Shown here one piece after another: positions 10,130 through 19,942 of a stretch of DNA of 64,000 nt. Position 1 is the stretch's first letter, and each line of letters opens with the position of its first letter. The position numbers and the translations under genes are program-made. The stretch lies in contig JAFXGV010000052.1 in assembly GCA_017536765.1 (NCBI GenBank), positions 45,737-109,736 on the forward strand, given 5' to 3'. The stretch is from Bacteroidaceae bacterium (GTDB lineage: Bacteria > Bacteroidota > Bacteroidia > Bacteroidales > Bacteroidaceae). The notes beneath the pieces are model-generated. The model saw only the letters and a program-made list of their open reading frames with translations. It ran no database searches and was not told where the DNA came from.

Positions 10130-10858
10130 ATGAACGATAAATTCGAGGGGGTTGTGTTGCGCTCAATCAAGTACAACGACAATCTTATGATAACCGACAT
10201 ATACACGCGGCAACAGGGGCGCAGAGCCTTCCTGTTGCCCGTAACGCACAGCAAGAAGGCACGTGTGCGCAATGTGCTGTTCCAGCCTCTCTCGATGGTT
10301 GCTTTCACTGCGCCGCAGCGGGGAGCAAGGCGTTTGGTAAGGATAGCCGATGCGCAACCATATCTGCTCTATTCGTCGATACCGTACGACATAGTGAAAT
10401 CCTCCATTGCGCTCTATCTTGCCGAGGTGCTCACCTACACATTGCGCGAGGAGGAACAGGATGAGGCTCTTTTCACGTTCATTGACAGGGCATTGGTGTG
10501 GTTCGACTCCGTTACCGAGGGCTATGCCGATTTTCACCTTGTGTTTATGGCGCAGTTGCTCCGTTTCATAGGTATTGCACCCAACCTCAACAACATTACC
10601 GCCAACAGCTATTTCGATTTGCAGGCGGGCCTGCTTGTGCGTGAGCATCCTTTGCATCCGCATTTTCTGCTGCCTGCCGCCACGCAGAATTTTGTGCGCC
10701 TCTTCAATACCGACTTCCTCTCGGTACGTACCCTTGCATTAAACGGAGAACTGCGAGGGCAATTCCTCGCAGTTCTCGAAGAGTATTATCGCTTGCACAT
10801 CCCCGATTTTCCCGCCTTGCGGTCGGGCGAGGTGTTGCGCGAGCTTTTTCGTTCTTAG
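10130..10858 (+). CDS. recO: DNA repair protein RecO
   Basis: A 242-residue RecO: N-terminal OB fold (KFEGVVLRSIKYNDNLMITDIYTRQQG) then the helical domain (LRFIGIAPNLNN, YFDLQAG). RecO works with RecR to load RecA on SSB-coated gaps. The Bacteroidetes type lacks the zinc-finger cysteines, as here. The ATG at 10130 is chosen because homology starts at NDKFEGVV. Its stop overlaps the stop of the convergent yqeY by 4 bp, with no room for a separate terminator. Confidence 0.92.
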   Translation: MNDKFEGVVLRSIKYNDNLMITDIYTRQQGRRAFLLPVTHSKKARVRNVLFQPLSMVAFTAPQRGARRLVRIADAQPYLLYSSIPYDIVKSSIALYLAEVLTYTLREEEQDEALFTFIDRALVWFDSVTEGYADFHLVFMAQLLRFIGIAPNLNNITANSYFDLQAGLLVREHPLHPHFLLPAATQNFVRLFNTDFLSVRTLALNGELRGQFLAVLEEYYRLHIPDFPALRSGEVLRELFRS

Positions 10859-11304
10859 GCAAGCAGTTGCTTCACAATGGCCGATATCACCTTGCCATCG
10901 GCCTTGCCTGCAAGCTGTTTTGTGGCAACGCCCATTACCTTGCCCATATCCTGTGGTTTGCAGGCTCCTACCTGTGCTATAATATCCTTTAGTGCAGCGG
11001 TAATTTCCTCCTCGCTCATCTGCTTGGGCAGGTATTTCTCCATAACGGCCACCTGTGCAAGCTCTTCATCGGCAAGGTCGTTGCGCCCCTGGCTGCGGAA
11101 CAGCTCGGCCGACTCCTTTCCCTGCTTTGCAAGTTTTTGAATGGCCTTTATGGCTGTCTCGTAGCTCACGGTGTCGCCTGCTCCGGGTGCGGTTTTTGCC
11201 TCTAAAAGTACCTTCTTTATATTTCTCAACGTGTCGAGGGCCACTTTGTCCTTGGCCTTCATAGCCTCTTTTATGTCGTTGCTAATAATATCGAAAAGTT
11301 CCAT
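10855..11304 (-). CDS. GatB/YqeY domain protein
   Basis: A 149-residue YqeY-type protein: IKEAMKAKDKVALDTLRNIKKVLLEA at the N-terminus and the C-terminal helical domain ending GKADGKVISAIVKQLLA. The family resembles the tRNA-binding tail of GatB, but its role is not established. In Bacteroidales it commonly follows ftsZ, as here 12 bp downstream, so it is the last gene of the division/cell-wall operon. Confidence 0.88.
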   Translation of the reverse strand: MELFDIISNDIKEAMKAKDKVALDTLRNIKKVLLEAKTAPGAGDTVSYETAIKAIQKLAKQGKESAELFRSQGRNDLADEELAQVAVMEKYLPKQMSEEEITAALKDIIAQVGACKPQDMGKVMGVATKQLAGKADGKVISAIVKQLLA

Positions 11305-11316
11305 AATGTTATGTTT

Positions 11317-12645
11317 TTATTCGGTTATTTCTGTTTCGTTACTCTCTTCTTTTGTATCCACGCTCTCGGTAGCGGGCTCCTCCTCGTTGTGTACGGTGCC
11401 GGCTGCAATGCCTTTTAACAACTCGAGCTCCTGTATTGTTCTCTTGTACACGGGCGAGTTATCGACGGCCGACATAATCTCCTCGTTGTTGAGGCTTGCA
11501 TCGTCGAATATGAACACCTTGTATTCCTCCTTGTAGAAGGCCTTCTCCATCTCGCTGATGGCCTTCTCCTCGGCCTCTTGTTTCGCTTTCTCTTCACGTG
11601 AAATCTCCTCCTCTTTTGCCTCCTCCTCGGCTATCAAAGGCTCCATTCCGGGGATGTTCTTCATACCGAATCCTGTTGCAAGGATGGTTACCTTCACCTC
11701 GCCGGCTTGCAGGTTGTGGTCCTTGCTCAATCCCCATATAACCTCTATGTTGTCGTCCTTGAACTTCTCCATAAATTCGTTCACGGCGTTTATCTCCTCC
11801 ACAAGCATAGGCTCGTTGGGGTTGTAATAGATGTTGAAGAGGATTTTCTTAGATTTGTATATGTCGTTGTTGTTGAGCAGTGGCGAGTTCATAGCCTTGT
11901 CGAACGCCTTTGCAAGGCGGTCATCCCCACTCTCTATACCGTAACTCATAATGGCCACGCCGCCATTTTTGAGCACCTTCTTCACATCGCGGAAGTCGAG
12001 GTTTATGGTACCGCGTGCCGTTATGATCTCGGCAATGCTCTTGGTGGCAGTGGTGAGCACATCGTCCACCTTGCGGAAGCCCTCCTCAATGTCCAGTTTG
12101 GGGTATATGTCGAGCAGGCGCTCGTTGTTTATCACAAGCAGGGCATCGACGTGCTTTGCAATCTCCGACACGCCGCGCAGGGCCTGTTTTATCTTCTTTC
12201 CCATCTCGAATTTGAAGGGGATGGTTACAATACCAATTGTGAGTATGCCCATCTCCTTGGCTATCTGGGCTACTACGGGTGCCGCACCGGTGCCTGTACC
12301 ACCGCCCATTCCGGCAGTGATGAATGCCATCTTGGTGCCGTCGTTGAACAGTTTTTCTATCTGTTCGCGGCTCTCCTCGGCTGCCATATGTGCCACAGCA
12401 GGATCGTTACCGGCGCCGAGGCCTTCGGTTACGTTTTCGCCAAGCTGCACTTTCATAGGAATATTAGAGTGGTTCAGCGCCTGTATGTCGGTATTGCAGA
12501 TAACGAATGATACGTTGTGAATACCTTTGTTGTACATATTCTCAACAGCATTGCTACCGCCACCGCCTACACCTATTACCTTTATAATTCTGGGGGCATC
12601 TGTGGGTATTGCAAAGGGCAGGCCCTTGTTCTCTTCTTCGTTCAT
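11317..12645 (-). CDS. ftsZ: Cell division GTPase FtsZ
   Basis: FtsZ polymerises into the Z ring at midcell. The N-terminus has KVIGVGGGGSNAVENM, the tubulin signature GMGGGTGTGAAPVVA and the T7 loop region NLDFRDVKKVLKNGG, so GTP binding and hydrolysis motifs are intact. The 442-residue protein has an acidic, Glu/Lys-rich linker after the globular core (about residue 325 on) and ends in an acidic tail rather than a classical DxPxFLR-type peptide, as is usual in this phylum. It follows ftsA by 32 bp. Confidence 0.97.
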   Translation of the reverse strand: MNEEENKGLPFAIPTDAPRIIKVIGVGGGGSNAVENMYNKGIHNVSFVICNTDIQALNHSNIPMKVQLGENVTEGLGAGNDPAVAHMAAEESREQIEKLFNDGTKMAFITAGMGGGTGTGAAPVVAQIAKEMGILTIGIVTIPFKFEMGKKIKQALRGVSEIAKHVDALLVINNERLLDIYPKLDIEEGFRKVDDVLTTATKSIAEIITARGTINLDFRDVKKVLKNGGVAIMSYGIESGDDRLAKAFDKAMNSPLLNNNDIYKSKKILFNIYYNPNEPMLVEEINAVNEFMEKFKDDNIEVIWGLSKDHNLQAGEVKVTILATGFGMKNIPGMEPLIAEEEAKEEEISREEKAKQEAEEKAISEMEKAFYKEEYKVFIFDDASLNNEEIMSAVDNSPVYKRTIQELELLKGIAAGTVHNEEEPATESVDTKEESNETEITE

Positions 12646-12677
12646 AGTCTTACTGTTTTTGCGTCATTCGTTATTCG

Positions 12678-14045
12678 TTACTCGTCGTCGCTCTCTTCGT
12701 CCTCGGTTATATTGTCCGTGAAATCGGAGAACATATTTATCAGTGTCTGTTGCCATTTGGGCTTTTTACGAGGCTTTTCGGGCTTCTTTGTTTCTACCTT
12801 TTCTTCGGGTTTCTTCTCTTCAACCTTTTTTTCTTCTGCGGGGGTATCTGTCTCGGGCTCGTTATTCTCTTCCTCATCCACATTCTCCAGCAACGATAGC
12901 TGCACAGGCGTTGCCGGCTCTTTTGCGCCCACCTCCTTGCAGCAGTTTTCTTTGCCTGTGCTCAACAGCCCGAAGAGTGTGGGTGTTATGGCATCTGATG
13001 CAAGAGAGAGGCCGCTGTCGTTGAAGCAGCGGAGCGAAGGTTCTGTGATTATGCGTGTGTTGTACTCCTGCAGGTGCTCGTCGAGCAACGCCTTCAGGTT
13101 CTTCAGTTTGGCAGCTCCACCTGTGAAGAATATGTGCCCCACCTTCTCGCCCGAGCTCTCTATCTGGTGCTTTATGTTCAGCAGTATCTCCTCGATGCGG
13201 GCGGCAATTATCTTGTTCAGCGTTTCATTTGCAATGAGGCTGTTGTCGCTGCCTGCTGCACCATAGCCCTTGAACATCTTAATGCTCTCGGCCTCTTCGC
13301 GTGATATGTGCTGGGTGGATATATCCCTTGTTATGTTTTCGCCACCAAGGGGCAGTACCACCAGTTTGCGCAGCAGTTCGTTGGTGTATATCGATATGGT
13401 GGTGGTTTCGGCACCCATATTCACAAGTGCGCAACTGTGCTTGTCGTCCTTGTTCAGCAGGATATCGGCTTCGAGCTTTGCGGCTGTGAAACTATCGACA
13501 ATCTCAATCTTTGCCATCTCGAAGCTCTCGCCTAACTGCTTCATAAACTGCTCGTTTATGATGATGTTAAGGTAGCTGCCCTCTATGCTGCGTGTGTGGA
13601 AACCGGTGGGGGCTGTGTTCACGCTGCCATCGAGCTTGTAATCCTGCACAATTACCTGCACCTTCTGGTATCCCTCGGGAACAACGAACTCGTTATCGTT
13701 TTCAATGGCCATTGCATCGATAATTTCGGGGGTAATCTTCTTATACTCGTCGAACTCCCTCTTCACTGTCGATTTTACCGAGCGCACCGATATTCCACCT
13801 ATGGTGGTGTATGCCTTCTCTATTGTCACCTTGTTGTCGAGCTGTGCCTCTAAGCGGTTTATTATGTCGGTGAGGCAGGCGCTTGCGGCATCCACGTTGC
13901 GCACTACTCCTTTCGATATGAATCCGTCGACAGGCTCGCTTGCGTATGCAATGATATTTATACCTTCGTATGTGGCAACACCCACCGTGCCTGCCACTTT
14001 AGACGAGCCTATCTCTATAGCTGTTATATAATTCTTTGTTCCCAT
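12678..14045 (-). CDS. ftsA: Cell division protein FtsA
   Basis: An actin-like ATPase that tethers FtsZ to the membrane and recruits later division proteins. Motifs: AIEIGSSKVAGTVG (phosphate 1), a 1C domain (TTIGGISVRSVKSTVKREFDEY), ALVNMGAETTTISIY (phosphate 2) and IFFTGGAAKLKNL (adenosine). The C-terminal 80 residues are a Lys/Glu/Pro-rich linker followed by WQQTLINMFSDF, a probable amphipathic membrane helix, and an acidic end. The start at 14045 (MGTKNYITAIEIG) is preferred to an upstream Met at 14090 that lies inside ftsQ; the two genes are then 1 bp apart. Confidence 0.95.
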   Translation of the reverse strand: MGTKNYITAIEIGSSKVAGTVGVATYEGINIIAYASEPVDGFISKGVVRNVDAASACLTDIINRLEAQLDNKVTIEKAYTTIGGISVRSVKSTVKREFDEYKKITPEIIDAMAIENDNEFVVPEGYQKVQVIVQDYKLDGSVNTAPTGFHTRSIEGSYLNIIINEQFMKQLGESFEMAKIEIVDSFTAAKLEADILLNKDDKHSCALVNMGAETTTISIYTNELLRKLVVLPLGGENITRDISTQHISREEAESIKMFKGYGAAGSDNSLIANETLNKIIAARIEEILLNIKHQIESSGEKVGHIFFTGGAAKLKNLKALLDEHLQEYNTRIITEPSLRCFNDSGLSLASDAITPTLFGLLSTGKENCCKEVGAKEPATPVQLSLLENVDEEENNEPETDTPAEEKKVEEKKPEEKVETKKPEKPRKKPKWQQTLINMFSDFTDNITEDEESDDE

Positions 14046-14046
14046 A

Positions 14047-14781
14047 TCATTTATCTCTTTTGGTACAAATAACCTGTTTGTCAAATTCAATATTTATCTT
14101 TTTATACTTGTTCCACCCAATGGTGTTAAGCCCTTTCCGGTAGAATTTTCTCAATTTGTCGAGTTTCTTCTCCAAGTTATCCACGGTGCCGAGCTCTATC
14201 GTGTGGTTGCCAATGCGGGGAATGAGCAACACCTCTTTTTTGGCCGTGAAGAATATCTGCTCAATCTGCTCGTTCCAGAAACGGTTGTCCTGCAGGAATC
14301 TCGCAATGGTGAGCAACTCCTTATCGGCCATTTCGGTGGTGATGAAACCGTTGGCAACAGGCAGGTACATTGCATTGCTTATACCATCGATGACGGCCCC
14401 CTTGCTGTCTATGTGAAACTCTCTGCCGTTTATGTCGAACACCTGCATAATGGGTATTTTGCAGTCGATGTCTATGCCTATGTAACCGCGGTGTGTTTTG
14501 TAGGCTTGGCACTCTTCCACTACCGACAGCTTGCCTATGATTGCTTCAATGGCTTGGCAATTGGCATTTTCGATGGGCTTGTTCACGGGGTTTATGCCTT
14601 TGGCTGCTAATAGCGATGCTATCTTTTCGTCGGTAAGGGCTCCCGAACCGCCATCGGTGATGCTTATCTTCAGCCCTTTGCACAGCGCTCCCTCCTCCTC
14701 TTTGGTGAGAAAGAGCAGGGCAAAGGCTATGTAGCCCACGGCTATCACTGCCACACTGTATATAAGTATCTTCTTAAACAT
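14047..14781 (-). CDS. ftsQ: Cell division protein FtsQ
   Basis: A 244-residue bitopic protein with one N-terminal membrane helix (ILIYSVAVIAVGYIAFALLFL), a POTRA-like segment (GLKISITDGGSGALTDEKIASLLAAKGI) and a beta domain (VINDIN-type CKIPIMQVFDINGREFHID). FtsQ scaffolds the divisome in the periplasm. Sequence identity in this family is low, but the position between murC and ftsA and the architecture are decisive. Confidence 0.88.
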   Translation of the reverse strand: MFKKILIYSVAVIAVGYIAFALLFLTKEEEGALCKGLKISITDGGSGALTDEKIASLLAAKGINPVNKPIENANCQAIEAIIGKLSVVEECQAYKTHRGYIGIDIDCKIPIMQVFDINGREFHIDSKGAVIDGISNAMYLPVANGFITTEMADKELLTIARFLQDNRFWNEQIEQIFFTAKKEVLLIPRIGNHTIELGTVDNLEKKLDKLRKFYRKGLNTIGWNKYKKINIEFDKQVICTKRDK

Positions 14782-14787
14782 CCCTCG

Positions 14788-16170
14788 TTATCGGTTTATC
14801 AAAATCTGTTTCATCTGCGGAATATCGTTCTCGATATCCCCGGCTCCCAAAGACACAAGCACCTCAATCTCGTTCTTCTTCTCCTCTACCACCTTTGTCA
14901 CATCGGCACGGCTGCACATACTCTTTTTCACGCCGTCGGCTATGTGGTCGTATATTAGCTTGCTTGTAACCCCCTTGATGGGCAGTTCGCGCGCGGGGTA
15001 TATATCTACAAGAATAACCTCGTCGAAGAGTGAAAGGCTCTGTGCAAACTCCTTGTAGAAATCCTTTGTGCGGCTGAACAGATGGGGCTGGAACAGCACG
15101 GTCACCTTTTTGTCGTTATAAAGCTCCTTCAGCGACCGCGCACACGCCTTCACCTCGTCGGGGTGGTGGGCATAGTCGCTAAGCAGTACCAAGTTGTCTT
15201 GCTTAATGTGGAAGTCGAACCGGCGGTCGGCACCTTCAAAACTCTTCATAGCGGCTTTCATCTCCTCGGCTGTGGCACCGCATATCTCTGCCATAGCCAT
15301 AGAGGCTATTCCGTTCTCTATGTTTATGCTCACGGGCACTCCGAGTTCCACATCCTCTATCGTTTGCCACGGCGACACATAGTCGAACACTATTCTGCCA
15401 CCGCCTATGCGTATGTTGCGGGCGTGGAAATCGCCATTCTCGCGGCCATAAATATATGTGGTTACCCCTTTCTTTGTGCGGGGAACAACCTCCAACCCTT
15501 CGTGCAGTATGAGGTAGCCATCCTCTCTTATCCTCTCGGTGAATTGTGCAAAAGCCTCTAAGTAGTTCTCCTTGTTGCCATAGATATCCAAGTGGTCGGG
15601 ATCGGCCGATGTTATTGTGGCAATGTAGGGCTTTAGATGCAGGAACGAACGGTCATACTCGTCGGCTTCTATAACTACCAGGTCGCTCTTGTCGCTCAGC
15701 ACTAAGTTGCTTTTGTAGTTTTTCGATATACCTCCCAGGAAGGCTGCGCAATCTACGTGCGACCGATGCAGCAGGTGGGCTGTCATTGTGCTGGTTGTGG
15801 TTTTGCCGTGTGTGCCTGCTGCGCACACGCCGCGTCTGTCACCTGTGATTATTCCAAGTACCTCGGCACGTTTCTTCACAACAAACTCGCCGTTCCTGAA
15901 GAGCGCCCACTCCTTGTGGCTGTCGGGGATTGCGGGTGTGTATATCACAAGTGTTCCTTCGGGTTGTCTGCAACAGGCGGGTATGAGTTCTATATTCTCT
16001 TCAAAGTGCAGTTGGGCCCCCTCTTGAATGAGCTTGTCGGTGAGCGGGCTGGGCGTGCGGTCATATCCGGCAACAACCTTTCCCTCCTTAAGGAAATAGC
16101 GTACCAGGGCACTCATTCCAATGCCGCCTGCTCCCAGAAAATATACCTGTTTGATATCTTTGAGTTCCAT
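14788..16170 (-). CDS. murC: UDP-N-acetylmuramate--L-alanine ligase
   Basis: MurC adds L-alanine to UDP-MurNAc, the first amino acid of the peptide stem. The nucleotide-binding N-terminus YFLGAGGIGMSALVRYF, the ATP loop GTHGKTTT at residues 119-126, the VIEADEYDRSF motif and the C-terminal YAHHPDEVKA and FQPHLFSRTKDF segments are all present. 460 residues is normal. Its start codon overlaps the murG stop by one base. Confidence 0.96.
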   Translation of the reverse strand: MELKDIKQVYFLGAGGIGMSALVRYFLKEGKVVAGYDRTPSPLTDKLIQEGAQLHFEENIELIPACCRQPEGTLVIYTPAIPDSHKEWALFRNGEFVVKKRAEVLGIITGDRRGVCAAGTHGKTTTSTMTAHLLHRSHVDCAAFLGGISKNYKSNLVLSDKSDLVVIEADEYDRSFLHLKPYIATITSADPDHLDIYGNKENYLEAFAQFTERIREDGYLILHEGLEVVPRTKKGVTTYIYGRENGDFHARNIRIGGGRIVFDYVSPWQTIEDVELGVPVSINIENGIASMAMAEICGATAEEMKAAMKSFEGADRRFDFHIKQDNLVLLSDYAHHPDEVKACARSLKELYNDKKVTVLFQPHLFSRTKDFYKEFAQSLSLFDEVILVDIYPARELPIKGVTSKLIYDHIADGVKKSMCSRADVTKVVEEKKNEIEVLVSLGAGDIENDIPQMKQILINR

Positions 16171-17324
16171 TATTTTATATTCTCCTTTATACGGCGTGTC
16201 TCCTTTTCCATATATGCGTTAGCAAGTATAAGTACCTCTTCGGCTATCTCCTGCGCGGCATTGGGTTTCGCCAGTTTCACAATATTGCTCTCCAATGTAT
16301 TTATTCTTTCGTCATTGGTTACGGTGGCCACGGCTGTGGGCAGCAGCTCCTCGCCGGCCTTTGCATCGGCAACATATATCGCAGCATCTTTTTCCACAAG
16401 CGCCATTGCATTCTTGGTCTGATGGTCCTCGGACACATTGGGCGAGGGCACCAGTATGACAGCCTTGCCCAGCAGTGCGAATTCCGATATTGAGCCTGCG
16501 CCTGCGCGCGAAACCACCAGATTGGCTGCGCTCAATGCATTGGCCATATTGCTCACGAAGTCGGTAATTATAAGGTTGTCGGGCTTGCCATCTTGGTTGG
16601 CGCGTGCAACCATCTCCTCGTAGTAGAGCTTTCCTGTCTGCCACACAAACTGTATGTCGGGGTTTGCCTTAATGATGCTCAGATTGCCTATGATGCTCTC
16701 GTTTATGCTGCGTGCTCCCAAGCTGCCACCCACGATGAGCACGCATCGTTTATCTATGTCGAGCCCCATCTCCTTCATAGCCACGGCGCGGTTTGTGCGC
16801 ATATCGAGCAACGCCTTTCTCACGGGATTGCCTGTGAGTTTTATCTTTTCGTGCGGGAAGAAGCGCTCCATTCCGTCATATGCCACACATATCATCTTGG
16901 CCTTTTTTGCAAGCAGTTTGTTGGTAACGCCCGCATACGAGTTCTGCTCCTGTATGAGTGTGGGTATGTTCATACTTGCCGCCATTTTAAGTGTGGGGCC
17001 GCTGGCATATCCGCCCACGCCCACTGCCACTTGCGGTGCAAAATTCTTAATTACCTTCTTGGCCATACGCTGGCTCTTGAACAGCTGCCACAGCACCTTT
17101 ATGTTCTTCCACAGGTGCTTGCGGTCGAAGCCTGCCACGGGCAGGCCCACAATGTCGTACCCTGCCTCGGGCACGCGCTGCATCTCCATCCTGTTACTTG
17201 CACCCACGAACAATATTTTTGCATCGGGCTGCTTGCTGCGTATGGCATCGGCTATCGACAGGGCGGGGAATATGTGGCCGCCTGTTCCCCCGCCGCTTAT
17301 TATTATTCTATACTCCTTCTTCAT
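16170..17324 (-). CDS. murG: MurG N-acetylglucosaminyltransferase
   Basis: MurG transfers GlcNAc onto lipid I to give lipid II at the inner face of the membrane. Motifs: ISGGGTGGHIFPALSIA, the GVGGYASGP loop, VGGSLGARSIN, SRAGAGSISE and the PSPNVSEDHQTKNA sugar-donor loop. The ATG at 17324 (MKKEYRIIISGGG) is preferred to a Met 51 bp upstream; even so the gene overlaps the 3' end of ftsW by 17 bp. 384 residues. Confidence 0.96.
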   Translation of the reverse strand: MKKEYRIIISGGGTGGHIFPALSIADAIRSKQPDAKILFVGASNRMEMQRVPEAGYDIVGLPVAGFDRKHLWKNIKVLWQLFKSQRMAKKVIKNFAPQVAVGVGGYASGPTLKMAASMNIPTLIQEQNSYAGVTNKLLAKKAKMICVAYDGMERFFPHEKIKLTGNPVRKALLDMRTNRAVAMKEMGLDIDKRCVLIVGGSLGARSINESIIGNLSIIKANPDIQFVWQTGKLYYEEMVARANQDGKPDNLIITDFVSNMANALSAANLVVSRAGAGSISEFALLGKAVILVPSPNVSEDHQTKNAMALVEKDAAIYVADAKAGEELLPTAVATVTNDERINTLESNIVKLAKPNAAQEIAEEVLILANAYMEKETRRIKENIK

Positions 17325-18582
17325 ATGTGGTTGTGTTTGTTTCGGTTTTTGCAATGTTCTCCTCAGGTGTTGCATCGGCTGCGGCAGCCTTGTTTGCCTT
17401 GTTCAACCTTCTCACATAACGGCTTATGCTCAGCATAGTGCCTATGTATATGCAGTTTATGAGAGTCGATGTTCCTCCCTGGCTCACAAGCGGCAGGGGT
17501 TGGCCTGTTACGGGGCCGCCTACGGAGATTGTCATATGCATCATCGCCTGTATTGCAATGATGAATCCCATACCCATAATGAGGAAGGCAGGGTAGGCAT
17601 CCTCGCATCCCGATGCAATGCTGCCGCAGCGGTAGAGCAGGGTGAGGTAGAGCATTATCACTATTATACCGCCTATGAGCCCAAGCTCCTCTATTATTAT
17701 GGCAAATATAAAGTCGGAGTAGGCGTGTGGAATATTGTCGCGCTGCACCGAGTTGCCCGGTCCCTTGCCTATGAGCCCGCTTGTGGCTATGGCTATGTTG
17801 GCGTATGTGCGCTGTTCGTTGCCGCTAATCTGATAGTCTTTGGGCTTCACCTGCCCGCCGGTATCGGTAACATCTAATACGCGGTTTTTCCAGGTAAGCA
17901 TCTTGTTGTGAACCTTGTAAACGGCACTTCCTTGTTTTGCCTCAATTTTGTTTGGTGTAGCCATAATGGCACCAAACAAAATTATTACGGCAAGCGCGCC
18001 TGCACCCACAAGCCCAAGCAGGTGTTTCCAATATACACGCCCAATTAGCATCATAAGGAACACCGTTGCAAGTATTATCGCCACGGTCGATAGGTTCTCC
18101 AACAGAATGAAGAAGCAGGGTACCGCGCACAGCAGCATAATCTTCTTCATAGCCTTGAGGTCGGTGCCCTCCTCGGTTTGCGATTCGGCAAGCACAAGGG
18201 CGGTTGTCATCACAATGCCCATCTTGGCAATCTCCATAGGTTGGAACTTTATACCGAAAATCTCCACCCAACGGGCACTCTCGTTCACCACGGCACCGCC
18301 GAAGGCTGCCCACACAAGGCCTATTACACCGGCTATATATATGAAGTAGGAGAATTGTTTTATCCACGATATCTTCATATTGTGAATGAACCAGGTTACT
18401 CCCACACCGGCAATCACGAACATTGCGTGCCGGGTTATAGGCTGCCAATAGTTATGTGTCTCGAAGGTCTTGCGGCTGCTTGCGCTGAAAACCTCGATTA
18501 TCGACAGGGCGCACAAGATAAAGAAGATGGTCCATATTATCTTGTCGCCTTTGAATATTCTTTTTGATATGCCTTTTCCCAT
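17308..18582 (-). CDS. ftsW: Septal peptidoglycan polymerase FtsW
   Basis: A 424-residue SEDS-family membrane protein with about ten hydrophobic helices. Conserved SEDS features include KFQPMEIAKMGIVM, HAYSDFIFAIIIEELGLIGG and GMGFIIAIQAMMHMTISVGGPVTGQPLPLVSQGG. With the class B PBP encoded upstream it would polymerise septal glycan from lipid II. The C-terminal cytosolic tail is Ala/Glu-rich. RodA is an alternative by fold, but the dcw location favours FtsW. Confidence 0.93.
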   Translation of the reverse strand: MGKGISKRIFKGDKIIWTIFFILCALSIIEVFSASSRKTFETHNYWQPITRHAMFVIAGVGVTWFIHNMKISWIKQFSYFIYIAGVIGLVWAAFGGAVVNESARWVEIFGIKFQPMEIAKMGIVMTTALVLAESQTEEGTDLKAMKKIMLLCAVPCFFILLENLSTVAIILATVFLMMLIGRVYWKHLLGLVGAGALAVIILFGAIMATPNKIEAKQGSAVYKVHNKMLTWKNRVLDVTDTGGQVKPKDYQISGNEQRTYANIAIATSGLIGKGPGNSVQRDNIPHAYSDFIFAIIIEELGLIGGIIVIMLYLTLLYRCGSIASGCEDAYPAFLIMGMGFIIAIQAMMHMTISVGGPVTGQPLPLVSQGGTSTLINCIYIGTMLSISRYVRRLNKANKAAAADATPEENIAKTETNTTTYEEGV

Positions 18583-18597
18583 TGGTAAGTGTGGTGT

Positions 18598-19929
18598 TTA
18601 CAAATTGTTTACAATATCCTTGAACTGCCTGCCGCGGTCTTCGTAGCTCTTGAACAGGTCGAAGCTTGCGCAGCAGGGGCTCAACAGTACGGTCTCGCCG
18701 CTCTTTGCCATTTTGCGGGCGGCATCTATGCACTCCTTCATCGAATGGGTGTCGGCTATTGGCAAGCCGTATGAGCCAAAAAAGTCGTGCAGTTTCTTGT
18801 TGTCCGCTCCTAAGAATATGAGGCCGCAGCATTTCTCTTTTACAAGGTCGGCTATTTCGCTGTAGTCGTTGCCTTTGTCCTTGCCTCCAAGAATAAGTAT
18901 GGTTTTGGTCTTCATACTCTGCAAAGCATACCAGCAGCTGTTCACATTGGTCGCTTTGGAGTCGTTTATATACTCCACGCCGTCTATCTTGGCCACCTTC
19001 TCCAGGCGGTGCTCCACGCCGGCAAAACTGCTCAAAGCCTCTCTGATGGTCTCTTTGCGTATTCCCGCCACGTTGGCCGAAATACCCGCCGCCATTGAGT
19101 TATAGAGGTTGTGCTTGCCTGTGAGCGACAGCTCCTCCAGCTCCATATTGAACGGAGTGGGCTCGGTGAAGATAATCTTCTCCTCATCGGTGTATGCCGC
19201 CATATTGCCGTTGTTCCTCTCGGCAAAGGGGTATAGTTTTCCGTGCTTGTATTTGGGCAGTTCGCTCTGTATTATGGGATCGTCGTTCCAAAATACAAAA
19301 GCATCCTCTTGCTGCTGGTTCTGCAGAATGCGGAACTTGGCATCCACATAGTTCTGCATCTTGTGCTCGTAGCGGTCCAGGTGGTCGGGGGTTATGTTCA
19401 TAAGCACCGCCACGTTGGCGCGGAACTCATACATATTGTCGAGCTGAAAACTGCTCAGCTCCACAATGTAGTAGTCCTTGTCGTCCTCGGCCACCTGCAG
19501 GGCAAGGCTGTTGCCAATGTTTCCTGCAAGCCCCACATTGAGCCCCGCTTCGCGGAATATATGATGTATGAGCGACGTGGTGGTTGTCTTTCCGTTGCTA
19601 CCGGTAATACATATCATCTTGGCTTTGGTGTAACGCCCTGCAAACTCAATCTCCGATATTATGGGGATGCCGGCATCCTTTATCTTCAAAATCATAGGTG
19701 CATCGGCAGGTATGCCCGGGCTTTTTATCACCTCGCCGGCCGATAGGATGATATCCTCGCTATGCTGCTTCTCTTCCCAGCGTATGCCGCGCTCGTCGAG
19801 CATCTTTTTGTATTTGTCGCTTATGGCACCAAAGTCGGACACAAACACATCGAATCCCAATTTTGCTGCCAAAACAGCTGCGCCGCAGCCGCTCTCGCCT
19901 GCACCTAAAACAACTATCTTCTTTTCCAT
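18598..19929 (-). CDS. murD: UDP-N-acetylmuramoylalanine--D-glutamate ligase
   Basis: MurD adds D-glutamate to UDP-MurNAc-L-Ala. The Rossmann-like start KIVVLGAGESGCGAAVLA, ATP loop GSNGKTTTT at residues 110-118, NITPDHLDRYEH, YINDSKATNVNS and the C-terminal LLSPCCASFDLFKSYEDRGRQF are diagnostic. 443 residues. It lies between mraY and ftsW. Confidence 0.96.
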   Translation of the reverse strand: MEKKIVVLGAGESGCGAAVLAAKLGFDVFVSDFGAISDKYKKMLDERGIRWEEKQHSEDIILSAGEVIKSPGIPADAPMILKIKDAGIPIISEIEFAGRYTKAKMICITGSNGKTTTTSLIHHIFREAGLNVGLAGNIGNSLALQVAEDDKDYYIVELSSFQLDNMYEFRANVAVLMNITPDHLDRYEHKMQNYVDAKFRILQNQQQEDAFVFWNDDPIIQSELPKYKHGKLYPFAERNNGNMAAYTDEEKIIFTEPTPFNMELEELSLTGKHNLYNSMAAGISANVAGIRKETIREALSSFAGVEHRLEKVAKIDGVEYINDSKATNVNSCWYALQSMKTKTILILGGKDKGNDYSEIADLVKEKCCGLIFLGADNKKLHDFFGSYGLPIADTHSMKECIDAARKMAKSGETVLLSPCCASFDLFKSYEDRGRQFKDIVNNL

Positions 19930-19942
19930 TCTCTCTCCTTGG

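Noticed and set aside
16654..17877. 407-codon plus-strand ORF across murG and ftsW
   Set aside because: It spans two well-supported minus-strand genes and their junction; the product is Cys/Ser/Pro-rich with no recognisable motif.
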